From CBDULX01 sp965368175 (lineage in GTDB: Bacteria; Pseudomonadota; Gammaproteobacteria; SZUA-229), in the NCBI GenBank assembly GCA_965368175.1, contig CBDULX010000043.1:1-17005 (forward strand): a stretch of 17,005 nt of DNA, in the 5' to 3' direction. Numbering within the stretch: position 1 is the stretch's first letter; each line of letters starts with the position of its first letter. The notes under the pieces were generated by a model. That model saw only the letters and a list, made by a program, of their open reading frames with translations, was not told the DNA's origin and did not search any database. A program made the translations under genes and the position numbers. This document shows positions 6,654 through 15,099 of the stretch, piece by piece.

Positions 6654-8501
6654 ATGCCCGTATATCGCTCCCGTACCACCACCCACGGTCGTAACATGGC
6701 TGGTGCCCGTGCCTTATGGCGGGCTACCGGTGTAAAAGATGGGGATTTCGATAAGCCCATTATTGCGATTTCCAATTCATTTACTCAGTTTGTACCCGGC
6801 CATGTGCATCTTAAGGATATGGGACAGCTGGTCGCCCGAGAGGTGGAAAAAGCTGGGGGTATTGCCAAGGAATTTAATACCATTGCCGTCGATGATGGTA
6901 TCGCCATGGGCCATGGCGGCATGTTGTATTCACTGCCCTCCCGCGAAATCATTGCCGATTCAGTTGAATACATGGTGAATGCTCACTGTGCCGATGCCAT
7001 CGTTTGCATTTCTAACTGCGACAAAATCACGCCTGGCATGTTGATGGCGGCCATGCGTTTAAATATTCCAGTGGTGTTTGTATCCGGTGGCCCGATGGAG
7101 TCGGGTAAAGCGGTGGTGCATGGTCAGGAAGTTCATCTCGATCTGGTGGATGCCATGGTGATGGCGGCCACACCAGGTGAGTCGGATGAGGATGTCGCCA
7201 TGGTTGAGCGTTCGGCATGTCCAACCTGTGGTTCATGCTCGGGCATGTTCACAGCAAATTCCATGAACTGTTTAACTGAAGCGCTGGGACTGTCGTTACC
7301 GGGGAATGGTTCTTTACTGGCGACCCATGCTTATCGTGAACAGCTGTTCCTGGAAGCAGGTCGTCTCATTGTCGACATTACCAAACGTTACTACGAACAG
7401 GATGATGAATCGGTGCTGCCTCGTTCCGTCGCCAGCTTCAAGGCCTTCGAGAATGCCATGAGTCTGGATATCGCCATGGGAGGTTCAACTAATACAGTAT
7501 TGCATCTGCTGGCCGCGGCCGAAGAAGGTGAGGTGAATTTCACCATGGATGATATTGATCGTTTATCACGTAAAGTGCCTCAGTTATGTAAAGTGGCGCC
7601 ATCCACTCAGAAATATCATATGGAGGATGTGCATCGTGCCGGTGGTGTTATGGGAATACTGGCGGAACTGAATCGTGCCGGTCTTTTGCACAGCGATCTG
7701 CCCACGGTGCACAGTGACAGCGTGGCCTCGTCACTGGCGAAATGGGATATTGCCGTGAGTGATGATGAAGAAGCAAAGACCCGTTTCTCGGCAGCACCAG
7801 GGAATGTGCCAACGCAAACGGCTTTTTCTCAGGATAAACGCTGGTCGCTGGATACTGACCGTGAAAATGGCTGCATCCGCAATAAGGAACATGCCTATTC
7901 TCAGGAGGGTGGTCTGGCTGTGCTGTTTGGCAACATTGCCGAGCAGGGCTGTATTGTGAAAACCGCAGGCGTTGATGAGAGTATCCTTAAATTCAAAGGC
8001 CCGGCCCGGATTTTTGAATCTCAGGATGATGCAGTGGCCGGTATTCTCGGTGACAAAATTAAGGCTGGTGATGTCGTCATTATCCGTTATGAAGGTCCGA
8101 AGGGTGGCCCGGGTATGCAGGAGATGCTTTACCCCACTTCCTATCTTAAATCTAAAGGCATGGGTAAAGTTTGCGCCCTGCTCACCGATGGCCGATTCTC
8201 GGGTGGTACCTCAGGATTATCCATTGGCCATGCTTCACCTGAAGCCGCCGAAGGCGGTGCCATCGGTCTGGTGGAAGAGGGGGACATGATCGAAATCGAT
8301 ATTCCCAACCGCAGCATTAACCTGATGATCGATGATAAGGAAATGAAACAGCGCCGACAGGCGATGGATGCCAAAGGTGATGCGGGCTGGAAACCGGTGA
8401 ATCGGGACCGAGTCGTCAGCCAGGCGCTGAAAGCCTATGCTGCTCTCACCACCAGTGCGGCTCGCGGTGCAGTGCGGGATGTTTCTCAGCTGAAAAAATA
8501 G
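6654..8501 (+). CDS. ilvD: Dihydroxy-acid dehydratase IlvD
   Basis: IlvD dehydrates 2,3-dihydroxy-isovalerate and 2,3-dihydroxy-3-methylvalerate to the 2-keto acids that precede valine, leucine and isoleucine. The protein has 615 residues from the ATG at 6654; E. coli IlvD has 616. An in-frame TTG at 6642 overlaps the GAGG ribosome site (6644-6647) and is rejected. The start MPVYRSRTTTHGRNMAGAR matches the family. The expected iron-sulfur cysteines are C122 in SNCDKITPG and C195 in CPTCGSCSGMF. The VDDGIAMGHGGM, AMGGSTNTVLHLL, HRAGGVMGIL and DGRFSGGTSGLSIGH motifs are all present. IlvE, the next-but-last enzyme user of this pathway, lies 5.4 kb downstream on the same strand but in a different transcription unit. 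No anomalies are seen. Confidence 0.98.
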   Translation: MPVYRSRTTTHGRNMAGARALWRATGVKDGDFDKPIIAISNSFTQFVPGHVHLKDMGQLVAREVEKAGGIAKEFNTIAVDDGIAMGHGGMLYSLPSREIIADSVEYMVNAHCADAIVCISNCDKITPGMLMAAMRLNIPVVFVSGGPMESGKAVVHGQEVHLDLVDAMVMAATPGESDEDVAMVERSACPTCGSCSGMFTANSMNCLTEALGLSLPGNGSLLATHAYREQLFLEAGRLIVDITKRYYEQDDESVLPRSVASFKAFENAMSLDIAMGGSTNTVLHLLAAAEEGEVNFTMDDIDRLSRKVPQLCKVAPSTQKYHMEDVHRAGGVMGILAELNRAGLLHSDLPTVHSDSVASSLAKWDIAVSDDEEAKTRFSAAPGNVPTQTAFSQDKRWSLDTDRENGCIRNKEHAYSQEGGLAVLFGNIAEQGCIVKTAGVDESILKFKGPARIFESQDDAVAGILGDKIKAGDVVIIRYEGPKGGPGMQEMLYPTSYLKSKGMGKVCALLTDGRFSGGTSGLSIGHASPEAAEGGAIGLVEEGDMIEIDIPNRSINLMIDDKEMKQRRQAMDAKGDAGWKPVNRDRVVSQALKAYAALTTSAARGAVRDVSQLKK

Positions 8502-8510
8502 CAAATTTTC

Positions 8511-8695
8511 TTTGCCGCGGAGGCGCAGAGTACACAGAGAAATGAATTAATTTTTGTTTTGTGCGTTATATGGTTCTTGGGCAATATTAGTTTGTTGGGA
8601 TTAATTCAATAAAAAATAGTGGTCACTTATGCACGTAATGTTTGCAAAGTAATTAAATAAAAAAAACTCTGTGCACTCTGCGTCTCTGTGGCAAA
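8511..8695. repeat. Inverted-repeat element between ilvD and purT, MITE-like
   Basis: The arms at 8511-8539 and 8667-8695 are inverted copies of each other, matching at 25 of 29 bases (TTTGCCGCGGAGGCGCAGAG on one side, TTTGCCACAGAGACGCAGAG on the opposite strand of the other). They flank a 127-nt AT-rich core with no gene. The arm sequence recurs after argE (1323-1352). The right arm reaches to 19 nt before the purT ATG and contains an in-frame GTG, a decoy start. Short length, terminal inverted repeats and lack of coding suggest a miniature non-autonomous element or paired insertions of a dispersed repeat. I see no convincing target-site duplication. Confidence 0.65.
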
Positions 8696-8714
8696 TAATC
8701 AAACGGTGATAACA

Positions 8715-9911
8715 ATGAAGATTGGAACCCCTCTATCTGAATCCGCCACCCGGGTCATGCTGCTGGGCAGTGGTGAGCTGGGTAAGGAAGTGATAATTGA
8801 GTTGCAACGTCTGGGCGTGGAAGTGATTGCGGTAGATCGCTATGAACATGCGCCGGGTCATCAGGTGGCTCATCGTGCCTATGTGATGGATATGACCGAT
8901 GGTAAGGCATTGAAGGCGCTGGTGAAGAAAGAGCGTCCACATATTATTGTGCCTGAGATTGAAGCTATTGCCACGGATATGCTGGAGGAGATTGAAGCGG
9001 AAAGCCTGGCGGAAGTGATTCCTACGGCTCGTGCCACACAACTCACTATGAATCGGGAAGGAATTCGTCGACTGGTGGCAGAAGAGCTGCGGCTGCCGAC
9101 CTCCAGTTACGGTTTTGCCAGCAGTCTGGAAGAACTGCAAAAGGTGATTGATGAGGTCACCGGTTATCCCTGTATTATCAAGCCCGTGATGTCATCATCT
9201 GGTAAGGGCCAGTCGCAACTGGAGTCGGCGGATGACCTGGAATCAGCCTGGGAATACGCCATGAACGCCGGTCGGGTAAACCAGGGGCGGGTGATCGTGG
9301 AAGGAGTAGTGGATTTTGATTATGAGATCACCCAGCTCACAGTTCGAGCACTTAATGCTAAAGGTACGGTTGAAACTCACTTTTGTGCGCCTGTAGGCCA
9401 TCTGCAGAAAAACGGGGACTATGTTGAGAGCTGGCAACCACAGAAAATGTCAGAGTTGGCGCTGGAGGAGTCCCGTCGTATTGCTCGGATGGTGACCGAT
9501 GCACTGGGTGGCAGGGGAATATTTGGTGTTGAGTTGTTCGTCAGGGGGGATCAGGTCTGGTTCAGTGAAGTGAGTCCGCGCCCTCATGATACGGGTCTGG
9601 TCACTCTGATCACCCAGTGGCAGTCGGAGTTTGCTCTGCATGCCAGAGCTCTGCTCGGTTTGCCGGTTGATACCACCTTGCGCAATGCGGGTGCCAGCGC
9701 GGTGATATACGGTGGTATGAATGAGTCTGCAATCAGCTATACTAGATTAGAGTGGGCGCTGACGGTACCGGGCAGTGAATTGAGATTGTTTGGTAAACCG
9801 GAAGCATATGAGTTCAGGCGCATGGGTGTGGCAATAGCCTCAGGCTCTGATGTCGATGAGGCTCGAGGTCGTGCAAGGCTGGTGGCGTCCAGAATTATTA
9901 CAGAGAAGTAA
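8715..9911 (+). CDS. purT: Formate-dependent phosphoribosylglycinamide formyltransferase PurT
   Basis: PurT uses formate and ATP to formylate GAR, a folate-independent alternative to PurN in purine synthesis. It belongs to the ATP-grasp superfamily. From the ATG at 8715 the protein has 398 residues, close to the E. coli enzyme (about 392). Motifs are RVMLLGSGELGKEV near the N-terminus, VPEIEAIATDML, MNREGIRRL, PVMSSSGKGQS (the ATP-grasp loop), EGVVDFDYEIT, GIFGVELFV and SEVSPRPHDTG. The frame is open back to a GTG at 8688, but that codon lies inside the right arm of the 8511-8695 repeat and the extra residues do not match the family. The ribosome site is weak (GGTGA at 8705-8709). No linked purine genes are seen. 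Confidence 0.97.
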   Translation: MKIGTPLSESATRVMLLGSGELGKEVIIELQRLGVEVIAVDRYEHAPGHQVAHRAYVMDMTDGKALKALVKKERPHIIVPEIEAIATDMLEEIEAESLAEVIPTARATQLTMNREGIRRLVAEELRLPTSSYGFASSLEELQKVIDEVTGYPCIIKPVMSSSGKGQSQLESADDLESAWEYAMNAGRVNQGRVIVEGVVDFDYEITQLTVRALNAKGTVETHFCAPVGHLQKNGDYVESWQPQKMSELALEESRRIARMVTDALGGRGIFGVELFVRGDQVWFSEVSPRPHDTGLVTLITQWQSEFALHARALLGLPVDTTLRNAGASAVIYGGMNESAISYTRLEWALTVPGSELRLFGKPEAYEFRRMGVAIASGSDVDEARGRARLVASRIITEK

Positions 9912-10024
9912 TAAGCGAATATTTCTAATCTGATTGTTATATATCAATTGGTTATAGGGTTAATTTGCTATTAATTATACAAAGTCTCTGTAAAGCAATG
10001 TTTTTTATGGCAAAAGGCTTTACC

Positions 10025-10052
10025 TTGTTCAGAGTATGGTCTATTCTATAAA
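10025..10052 (+). promoter_or_regulatory. Candidate promoter for the DjlA-like gene
   Basis: TTGTTC (10025-10030) and TATAAA (10047-10052) are 16 nt apart. Transcription would begin near 10059, leaving a leader of about 24 nt with AGGA at 10073-10076. The 171-nt spacer after purT otherwise shows a loose inverted repeat (GTAAAGC at 9990-9996 with GCTTTAC at 10017-10023) but no clear terminator. Confidence 0.45.
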
Positions 10053-10082
10053 TAGTATAAATGATCAAAAACAGGAATTGCC

Positions 10083-10871
10083 TTGTCTCTTTTTGCCACA
10101 GCTTTGAGTCACACCTTCCGATCAATGCCGAATCTGTCCGAGCTTTTTTCCAGTTATTCTCTGGAAGACTGGTGGCAGGATTATGTTTTTCAGCTGGAGC
10201 ATTCGGGTTATAAGGCCGGTACACAAACTGTTTTTTTTATTGCCCTGTTTTCAGTGCTGGGCAGAATGGCTCGAGTTGATGGTCGAATTCGGCCGACTGA
10301 ACTGGCACAGAATCGAAAGGTGATGGACCAGCTCAAGTTGAACGCTCAGCAACAGCAATTGGCCACGCGATTGTTCAGTACTGGTGCTCAGGCGAATTTT
10401 AATCTGGATCAGATTCTGGGGCGGTTTAACAGGTTATGCTCTCACCGTGTCAGTTTGCTGCAGATATTTGTTGAAGTTCAGTTGCAGATGGCGCTTGCCG
10501 ATGGCGTAATGCAGTCCTCCGAGCAGGAATTACTGAACAAAATTTGTAAACGCCTGGATATTTCCCAGGCCATTTTTAACCGGATAGAGAAACGCGTGCG
10601 GGTAGTTAAACCGGTCGATGGGTCACAGACTCAGTTAAAAAAACCAGCCAAAGCCATGAGTCTGGCCAGTGCCTGTGAATTGTTAGGAGTGTCCCGTTGG
10701 GACAGTGAGCAATCTATTACCCATGCTTATCGTCGGCACTTGAGTCTTAATCATCCGGATAAGATGATGGCCCGTGGTTGTAATGACGCTGAAATTCAGG
10801 CGGCCATTGTCAGGGTGCAGGAAATCAAATGGGCTTATGAGATAGTGAGCAAGTCCAAAAAAATGCGCTAA
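10083..10871 (+). CDS. Soluble DjlA-like co-chaperone: TerB-like domain plus C-terminal J domain
   Basis: The 262-residue protein has a TerB-like all-helical region at about residues 48-175 (GRMARVDGRI and ALADGVMQSSEQELL are the paired acidic repeat motifs of TerB/DjlA) and a J domain at about 193-260. The J domain reads ACELLGVSRWDSEQSITHAYRR with the essential HPD at 224-226, so it should stimulate the ATPase of a DnaK. The domain order is that of DjlA, but the N-terminus (SLFATALSHTFRSMPNLSEL) lacks the membrane anchor DjlA normally has, so a cytoplasmic protein is inferred. The start is probably TTG at 10083, with AGGA six bases before it; the first in-frame ATG (10125) has no ribosome site. 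It stands alone between purT and glnE. Partner proteins are unknown. Confidence 0.8.
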   Translation: MSLFATALSHTFRSMPNLSELFSSYSLEDWWQDYVFQLEHSGYKAGTQTVFFIALFSVLGRMARVDGRIRPTELAQNRKVMDQLKLNAQQQQLATRLFSTGAQANFNLDQILGRFNRLCSHRVSLLQIFVEVQLQMALADGVMQSSEQELLNKICKRLDISQAIFNRIEKRVRVVKPVDGSQTQLKKPAKAMSLASACELLGVSRWDSEQSITHAYRRHLSLNHPDKMMARGCNDAEIQAAIVRVQEIKWAYEIVSKSKKMR

Positions 10872-10884
10872 TTAATTTTTTTCA

Positions 10885-10909
10885 GATCAGATATGTCTGT
10901 TGTCTGATC
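10885..10909. promoter_or_regulatory. Perfect dyad overlapping the glnE -35 box, candidate operator
   Basis: GATCAGA (10885-10891) and TCTGATC (10903-10909) are a perfect inverted repeat with an 11-nt spacer. The right half overlaps the candidate -35 box TTGTCT (10900-10905). The T-run precedes rather than follows the stem, so it is not a terminator for the gene upstream. A repressor or other regulator could bind here; no family can be named. Confidence 0.45.
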
Positions 10910-10927
10910 GAGTGAACAATTTATAAT
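10900..10927 (+). promoter_or_regulatory. Candidate glnE promoter, giving a leaderless or nearly leaderless mRNA
   Basis: TTGTCT (10900-10905) and a consensus TATAAT (10922-10927) are 16 nt apart. Only seven bases lie between the -10 box and the glnE ATG, so transcription should begin at or one base before the ATG. No Shine-Dalgarno is visible upstream of the ATG, which agrees with a leaderless transcript. It would serve glnE and probably ilvE. Confidence 0.5.
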
Positions 10928-10934
10928 ACCGGCT

Positions 10935-13865
10935 ATGACCCAGCCTGAAATATCCCCTTCATTATTATCTCGAGTACCCAGTCCTCTTCAGGAAAAAGTT
11001 TCAATTCACTGGGACGCCTGGCAACAGGCCTGTAGCAAAATTAAGCAATCACCTACTGAAGGGCTGGATCTTGTTTTACTGGGCAAGCTCTGGGCCTGCA
11101 GTGATTTTGTCGCCGGAGTAATGATCAGGCAGCCCGCTCAATGCCTGGCCATGCTTAACAGTGGCGAGCTTGATTCAAGTAAAAACCTGGAACAATACAA
11201 CGCTGAGCTGGCTGATCTGCTGGCGGTACTGCCTGCAGCCAATGATTTTGCGTTGATGCAGTGTTTGCGGCAGTTTCGTCAGCGCCAGATGTTTCGAATT
11301 GCCTGGCGTGATCTGGTAGCTGTGGCAGAGACTCTGGAAACCCTGGCCAATTTAACCGATCTGGCCGAAACCTGTGTTGATTTAACCCTTGAATATCTCT
11401 ATCAGGACCAGTGCCAGGCGCTGGGCACACCCGAGGATGCCGAGGGCAACCCGATGCGGATGGTGGTGCTGGGCATGGGTAAGCTGGGCGGTCATGAACT
11501 GAATTTCTCATCCGATATTGATCTCATATTTGCCTATCCTGAGGAAGGAGAGGTGAAAAATGGCCGGGCTATGGCGAACAGCCAGTTTTTTATCCGACTG
11601 GGCCAGCGATTCATTAAAGTTTTGAACGATGTCACCGGTGATGGTTTTGTGTTCCGGGTGGATATGCGGCTGCGGCCTTATGGCGATAGCGGTCCTCTGG
11701 TGATGAGTTTTGATGGCATGGAGCAGTATTACCAGACTCAGGGTAGGGACTGGGAGCGCTATGCCATGATTAAGGCCCGGGTGATAGGCGGCGATCGTGA
11801 GGCAGGTCTGGAATTGATGACTATGCTCAAGCCCTTTATCTATCGCCGATATCTGGACTTTGGCGCCTTCGAGTCCATTCGTGAAATGAAAGCGATGATT
11901 GATAAGGAGATTCGACGTAAGGGTAATTTAAATAATATTAAACTGGGCAAAGGTGGCATCCGTGAAATCGAGTTTATTGGCCAGACTTATCAGCTGATCC
12001 GTGGTGGTGGTGAGCCAGGATTGCAAATCCGTAGCATCGTTAAGGTACTGGCTCTATTGTCTGACAAGGGCTATTTACCAGAACAGGAGACTGAGCAGTT
12101 AAGGTTGAATTACGATTTTTTGCGCCGCCTGGAGAATCGCCTGCAAATGTATGCCGATGGGCAAACTCACCTGTTGCCTGAAGATAAATCGCGACAATGC
12201 GCAATGGCACTGGCCATGGATTATCCGGACTGGGATAGTTTGCTGGTTGAGATCGAACGGCATCGGCAGCAGGTGCATCAGAGTTTCAATCAGACCTTCG
12301 CCAGGCCTGTAACTGATCCGAGTGCAGCCAGTAAAACAGGACGCGGCATAGCCGATATCTGGCTTAGTGTTATGGATAAAGCGGAGGCGATTGAATTACT
12401 GGCTGCCAGTGGCTGTACTGAAGCAGAATCGGTGTTTCATCAGTTACAGGTATTCAGGGATTCATCGCTGCTCAATTCACTGTCTGGCACGGCTCGCCAG
12501 AGGCTGGATAAGCTGATGCCTTTATTGATGCAGCAGTTAATGGAGCAGCAGCAGGCAGATATAGTGCTACCACGGCTGCTAAATCTGTTGCAGGCTATTG
12601 TGCGACGTAGCGTGTATCTGTCTCTGCTCATTGAATATCCAGTGGCTCTGGAGCAGCTGGTCAAGCTCTGTGCAGCCAGTTCCTGGATCGCTAATTTACT
12701 GACCCGATATCCGATTCTGCTGGATGAATTACTGGATTTTCGCGTGCTCTATGAATTACATGACAGTGCTCAGCTAATGGAGCAGCTGGATGTGGTGATT
12801 GAGGCTGTACAGGGCGATGAAGAGCGTGAAATGGAAGTCTTGAGAAAGTTCAAGCAGGCCCAGGTCTTACGGATAGCCGCGATGGATGTGGCGGATGTTA
12901 TGGATGTGTTTGATGTCAGTGAGCAATTGACTCTGATTGCGGAAGTGCTGGTCAGCAAAGCACATCAGCTGGCCTGGCAGCATCTGACTAAACGACATGG
13001 CATACCTGCGTGTGAACTGGATGGTGCTCCCTATGAGCCAGAAATGGCCGTTATCGCCTATGGAAAAATGGGTGGCAAGGAACTGAGTTATGGTTCAGAT
13101 CTGGATATCGTGTTCCTGCATGATAGTCGCGGCGACAGACAATATACCAATGGTGAGCGCAGCATAGATAACAGCACTTTTTTTGCCCGGCTGGCGCAGC
13201 GGGTGGTGCATATTTTGAGTGTCCAGACGGCGACCGGTCGCTTATATGAAATCGATACCCGGCTTCGGCCGGATGGGGCTGCAGGTATGCTGGTTAGCAG
13301 TCTGGAGGCTTTCGAGCATTATCAGAAAGATAAGGCCTGGACCTGGGAACATCAGGCGTTGATTCGTGCAAGAATGGTGGTAGGGCATCCCCAACTGGGC
13401 GAAGAATTTGATAGAATCCGAAGCCTGGTGCTGGCTCGTTCTCGTAATCTACAGCAGCTGAAACGCGAAGTCTGCGAAATGCGACAGAAAATGCGCGATA
13501 GTCTGGGCAGCAAAAAAGCCGGCAAATTTCATATTAAGCAGGATAGCGGCGGTATAGTGGATATTGAATTTATTGCCCAGTATGGCGTACTGGCAACGGC
13601 GGCCAGTCATCCCGAGTTGCTGGATCAGACCGCGACCCGAAAAATCCTCAAAGGCTTACAGAGTAGCGGAATTTTACAGCCTGAAGATGTGGAACGACTC
13701 AGTCAGGCTTATCATGATTATCGTGTCTGCAGTCACAAGCTGGCGCTACAGGAACAACCATCAACAGTGGACGATTCCTTATTCGAATCACAACGTGCTG
13801 ATGTAACAACTATATGGCAGAATGTGCTGATTATTGATGACGGCACAAAAAAGTTAGGAGATTGA
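10935..13865 (+). CDS. glnE: Bifunctional glutamine synthetase adenylyltransferase/adenylyl-removing enzyme GlnE
   Basis: GlnE attaches AMP to glutamine synthetase and removes it in response to PII signalling, tuning ammonia assimilation in the cytoplasm. The 976 residues are slightly more than the 946 of E. coli. Two nucleotidyltransferase domains are visible. The N-terminal adenylyl-removing domain has GMGKLGGHELNFSSDIDLIF (about 180-199) and later DMRLRPYGDSGPL. The C-terminal adenylylating domain has GKMGGKELSYGSDLDIVF (about 711-728) and DTRLRPDGAAGML. Each domain is followed by the helical GlnD-PII-uridylyltransferase-like segment (GKGGIREIEFIGQ and QDSGGIVDIEFIAQ). Both acidic metal pairs are intact, so both activities are expected. 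The ilvE gene follows after 3 nt, and its ribosome site lies inside the end of glnE, so they are co-transcribed. glnA and glnB are not in the window. Confidence 0.98.
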   Translation: MTQPEISPSLLSRVPSPLQEKVSIHWDAWQQACSKIKQSPTEGLDLVLLGKLWACSDFVAGVMIRQPAQCLAMLNSGELDSSKNLEQYNAELADLLAVLPAANDFALMQCLRQFRQRQMFRIAWRDLVAVAETLETLANLTDLAETCVDLTLEYLYQDQCQALGTPEDAEGNPMRMVVLGMGKLGGHELNFSSDIDLIFAYPEEGEVKNGRAMANSQFFIRLGQRFIKVLNDVTGDGFVFRVDMRLRPYGDSGPLVMSFDGMEQYYQTQGRDWERYAMIKARVIGGDREAGLELMTMLKPFIYRRYLDFGAFESIREMKAMIDKEIRRKGNLNNIKLGKGGIREIEFIGQTYQLIRGGGEPGLQIRSIVKVLALLSDKGYLPEQETEQLRLNYDFLRRLENRLQMYADGQTHLLPEDKSRQCAMALAMDYPDWDSLLVEIERHRQQVHQSFNQTFARPVTDPSAASKTGRGIADIWLSVMDKAEAIELLAASGCTEAESVFHQLQVFRDSSLLNSLSGTARQRLDKLMPLLMQQLMEQQQADIVLPRLLNLLQAIVRRSVYLSLLIEYPVALEQLVKLCAASSWIANLLTRYPILLDELLDFRVLYELHDSAQLMEQLDVVIEAVQGDEEREMEVLRKFKQAQVLRIAAMDVADVMDVFDVSEQLTLIAEVLVSKAHQLAWQHLTKRHGIPACELDGAPYEPEMAVIAYGKMGGKELSYGSDLDIVFLHDSRGDRQYTNGERSIDNSTFFARLAQRVVHILSVQTATGRLYEIDTRLRPDGAAGMLVSSLEAFEHYQKDKAWTWEHQALIRARMVVGHPQLGEEFDRIRSLVLARSRNLQQLKREVCEMRQKMRDSLGSKKAGKFHIKQDSGGIVDIEFIAQYGVLATAASHPELLDQTATRKILKGLQSSGILQPEDVERLSQAYHDYRVCSHKLALQEQPSTVDDSLFESQRADVTTIWQNVLIIDDGTKKLGD

Positions 13866-13868
13866 TTT

Positions 13869-14798
13869 ATGCAAACCATGGCTGATCGCGATGGGGTTAT
13901 CTGGTTCGATGGGAAGCTTGTTCCCTGGCGCGAAGCAAATGTCCATGTGTTAACCCATACCCTGCATTATGGTATGGGTGTGTTTGAAGGTGTGCGTGCC
14001 TATAAGGCTGAAAAAGGCACTTCCATATTCCGCTTGCATGCGCATACAGATCGACTGTTTGATTCGGCCCATATCATGAAGATGGATATGCCGTTTGATA
14101 AAGCAACGCTAAACGAAGCACAGCGTACCGTGGTGCGTGAAAATAAACTTGAATCGGCCTATTTGCGCCCGATGTGTTTTTATGGGTCCGAAGGTATGGG
14201 CCTGCGTGCCGATAACCTGAAAACCCACGTCATTGTTGCGGCCTGGGAATGGGGCGCTTATCTGGGTAAGGATAATCTGGAAAACGGCATTCGTATTCGC
14301 ACGTCATCCTACACCCGTCACCATGTGAATATAAGCATGTGTAAGGCCAAGGCTAATGGTCATTACATCAACTCCATGCTGGCTCTGCAGGAAGCGATCA
14401 CCGATGGTTATGACGAAGCCATGCTGCTCGATAACGAAGGTTATGTAGCAGAGGGCAGCGGAGAAAATATTTTTATCGTTAAAGATGGCGTGATCTATAC
14501 ACCAGATTTAACATCGGCATTGAACGGGATTACGCGTAATACTATTTTTACTTTTTGTAATGAGCTGGGCGTTGAAGTCCGGGAAAAACGTATTACACGC
14601 GATGAAGTGTATATTGCCGATGAAGCTTTCTTTACCGGAACCGCTGCTGAAGTGACACCGATTCGAGAAGTAGACAATCGTAAAGTCGGGAACGGTAGTC
14701 GCGGTCCCATTACAGAAAAATTACAAACCATGTATTTCGATGTAGTTCATGGTCGCCATCATGTGCATCCGGAATGGCTGACACTGATTAACGACTGA
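13869..14798 (+). CDS. ilvE: Branched-chain amino acid aminotransferase IlvE
   Basis: IlvE is a PLP class IV aminotransferase that makes the last step to valine, leucine and isoleucine from the keto acids, with glutamate as amino donor. It has 309 residues, the usual length for bacterial IlvE. Landmarks are IWFDGKLVPW at the start, HYGMGVFEGVRAY (about 33-45), KAKANGHYINSML with the PLP lysine by alignment at K161, YVAEGSGENIFIV, the phosphate-binding LNGITRNTI, and FFTGTAAEVTPI near the end. The ribosome site AGGAG (13856-13860) lies within glnE, eight bases before the ATG. Pairing with glnE is conserved in pseudomonads from memory, where LPS core genes follow. Its glutamate dependence gives a loose metabolic link to glnE. 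Confidence 0.96.
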   Translation: MQTMADRDGVIWFDGKLVPWREANVHVLTHTLHYGMGVFEGVRAYKAEKGTSIFRLHAHTDRLFDSAHIMKMDMPFDKATLNEAQRTVVRENKLESAYLRPMCFYGSEGMGLRADNLKTHVIVAAWEWGAYLGKDNLENGIRIRTSSYTRHHVNISMCKAKANGHYINSMLALQEAITDGYDEAMLLDNEGYVAEGSGENIFIVKDGVIYTPDLTSALNGITRNTIFTFCNELGVEVREKRITRDEVYIADEAFFTGTAAEVTPIREVDNRKVGNGSRGPITEKLQTMYFDVVHGRHHVHPEWLTLIND

Positions 14799-14820
14799 TT
14801 AACTTATAAGGGGAAACAAC

Positions 14821-15030
14821 ATGCCCAATCCAAACACTGCAACCCAGAGTGGATTAGCACAACCTAACGAAAAAAATCAGTATGACGTAAAACAGGAAGA
14901 TCTACCGATACACTGTCCAATGCCGGGCAGCAGCCTATGGAATTCACACCCGCAGGTGTTTATCGCATTCGATAAGCTGGGTAATGGTAAGTGTCCTTAT
15001 TGTGGAGCTGAATATCATCTCATGCGATGA
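14821..15030 (+). CDS. Small CHCC-type zinc-finger protein
   Basis: The 69-residue protein is polar at the N-terminus and has a compact C-terminal zinc site: IHCPMPGSSLWNSHPQVF and GNGKCPYCGAEY. The ligands fit the zf-CHCC pattern: C32, H43, C58 and C61. This family includes the zinc subunit of mitochondrial complex I (NDUFS6); the free-standing bacterial members have no established role that I know. A strong ribosome site AAGGGGA (14808-14814) precedes the ATG. It starts 22 nt after ilvE and is probably in the glnE-ilvE operon. Only the fold and metal binding can be inferred. Confidence 0.87.
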   Translation: MPNPNTATQSGLAQPNEKNQYDVKQEDLPIHCPMPGSSLWNSHPQVFIAFDKLGNGKCPYCGAEYHLMR

Positions 15031-15099
15031 AACTGGTCTGATATTGATACCAATATTAATTTAGACGCCATAATTTAATCTCTATCATCAAAATATAAA

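Noticed and set aside
6489..6686. 65-codon minus-strand reading frame over the ilvD promoter
   Set aside because: No ribosome site or family resemblance; it overlaps the ilvD promoter and start.
8688..8714. GTG start for purT
   Set aside because: The codon lies in the repeat arm, and the added residues have no match in the family; the ATG at 8715 aligns well.
9990..10023. GTAAAGC/GCTTTAC inverted repeat as a purT terminator
   Set aside because: The arms are short and AT-rich, the loop is 20 nt, and no T-run follows.
10885..10909. Reading the dyad as a terminator for the DjlA-like gene
   Set aside because: The T-run is before the stem on the plus strand and no T-run follows it on either strand.
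13564..13806. 80-codon plus-strand reading frame inside glnE
   Set aside because: It is out of frame within the conserved GlnE C-terminal domain and shows no motif of its own.
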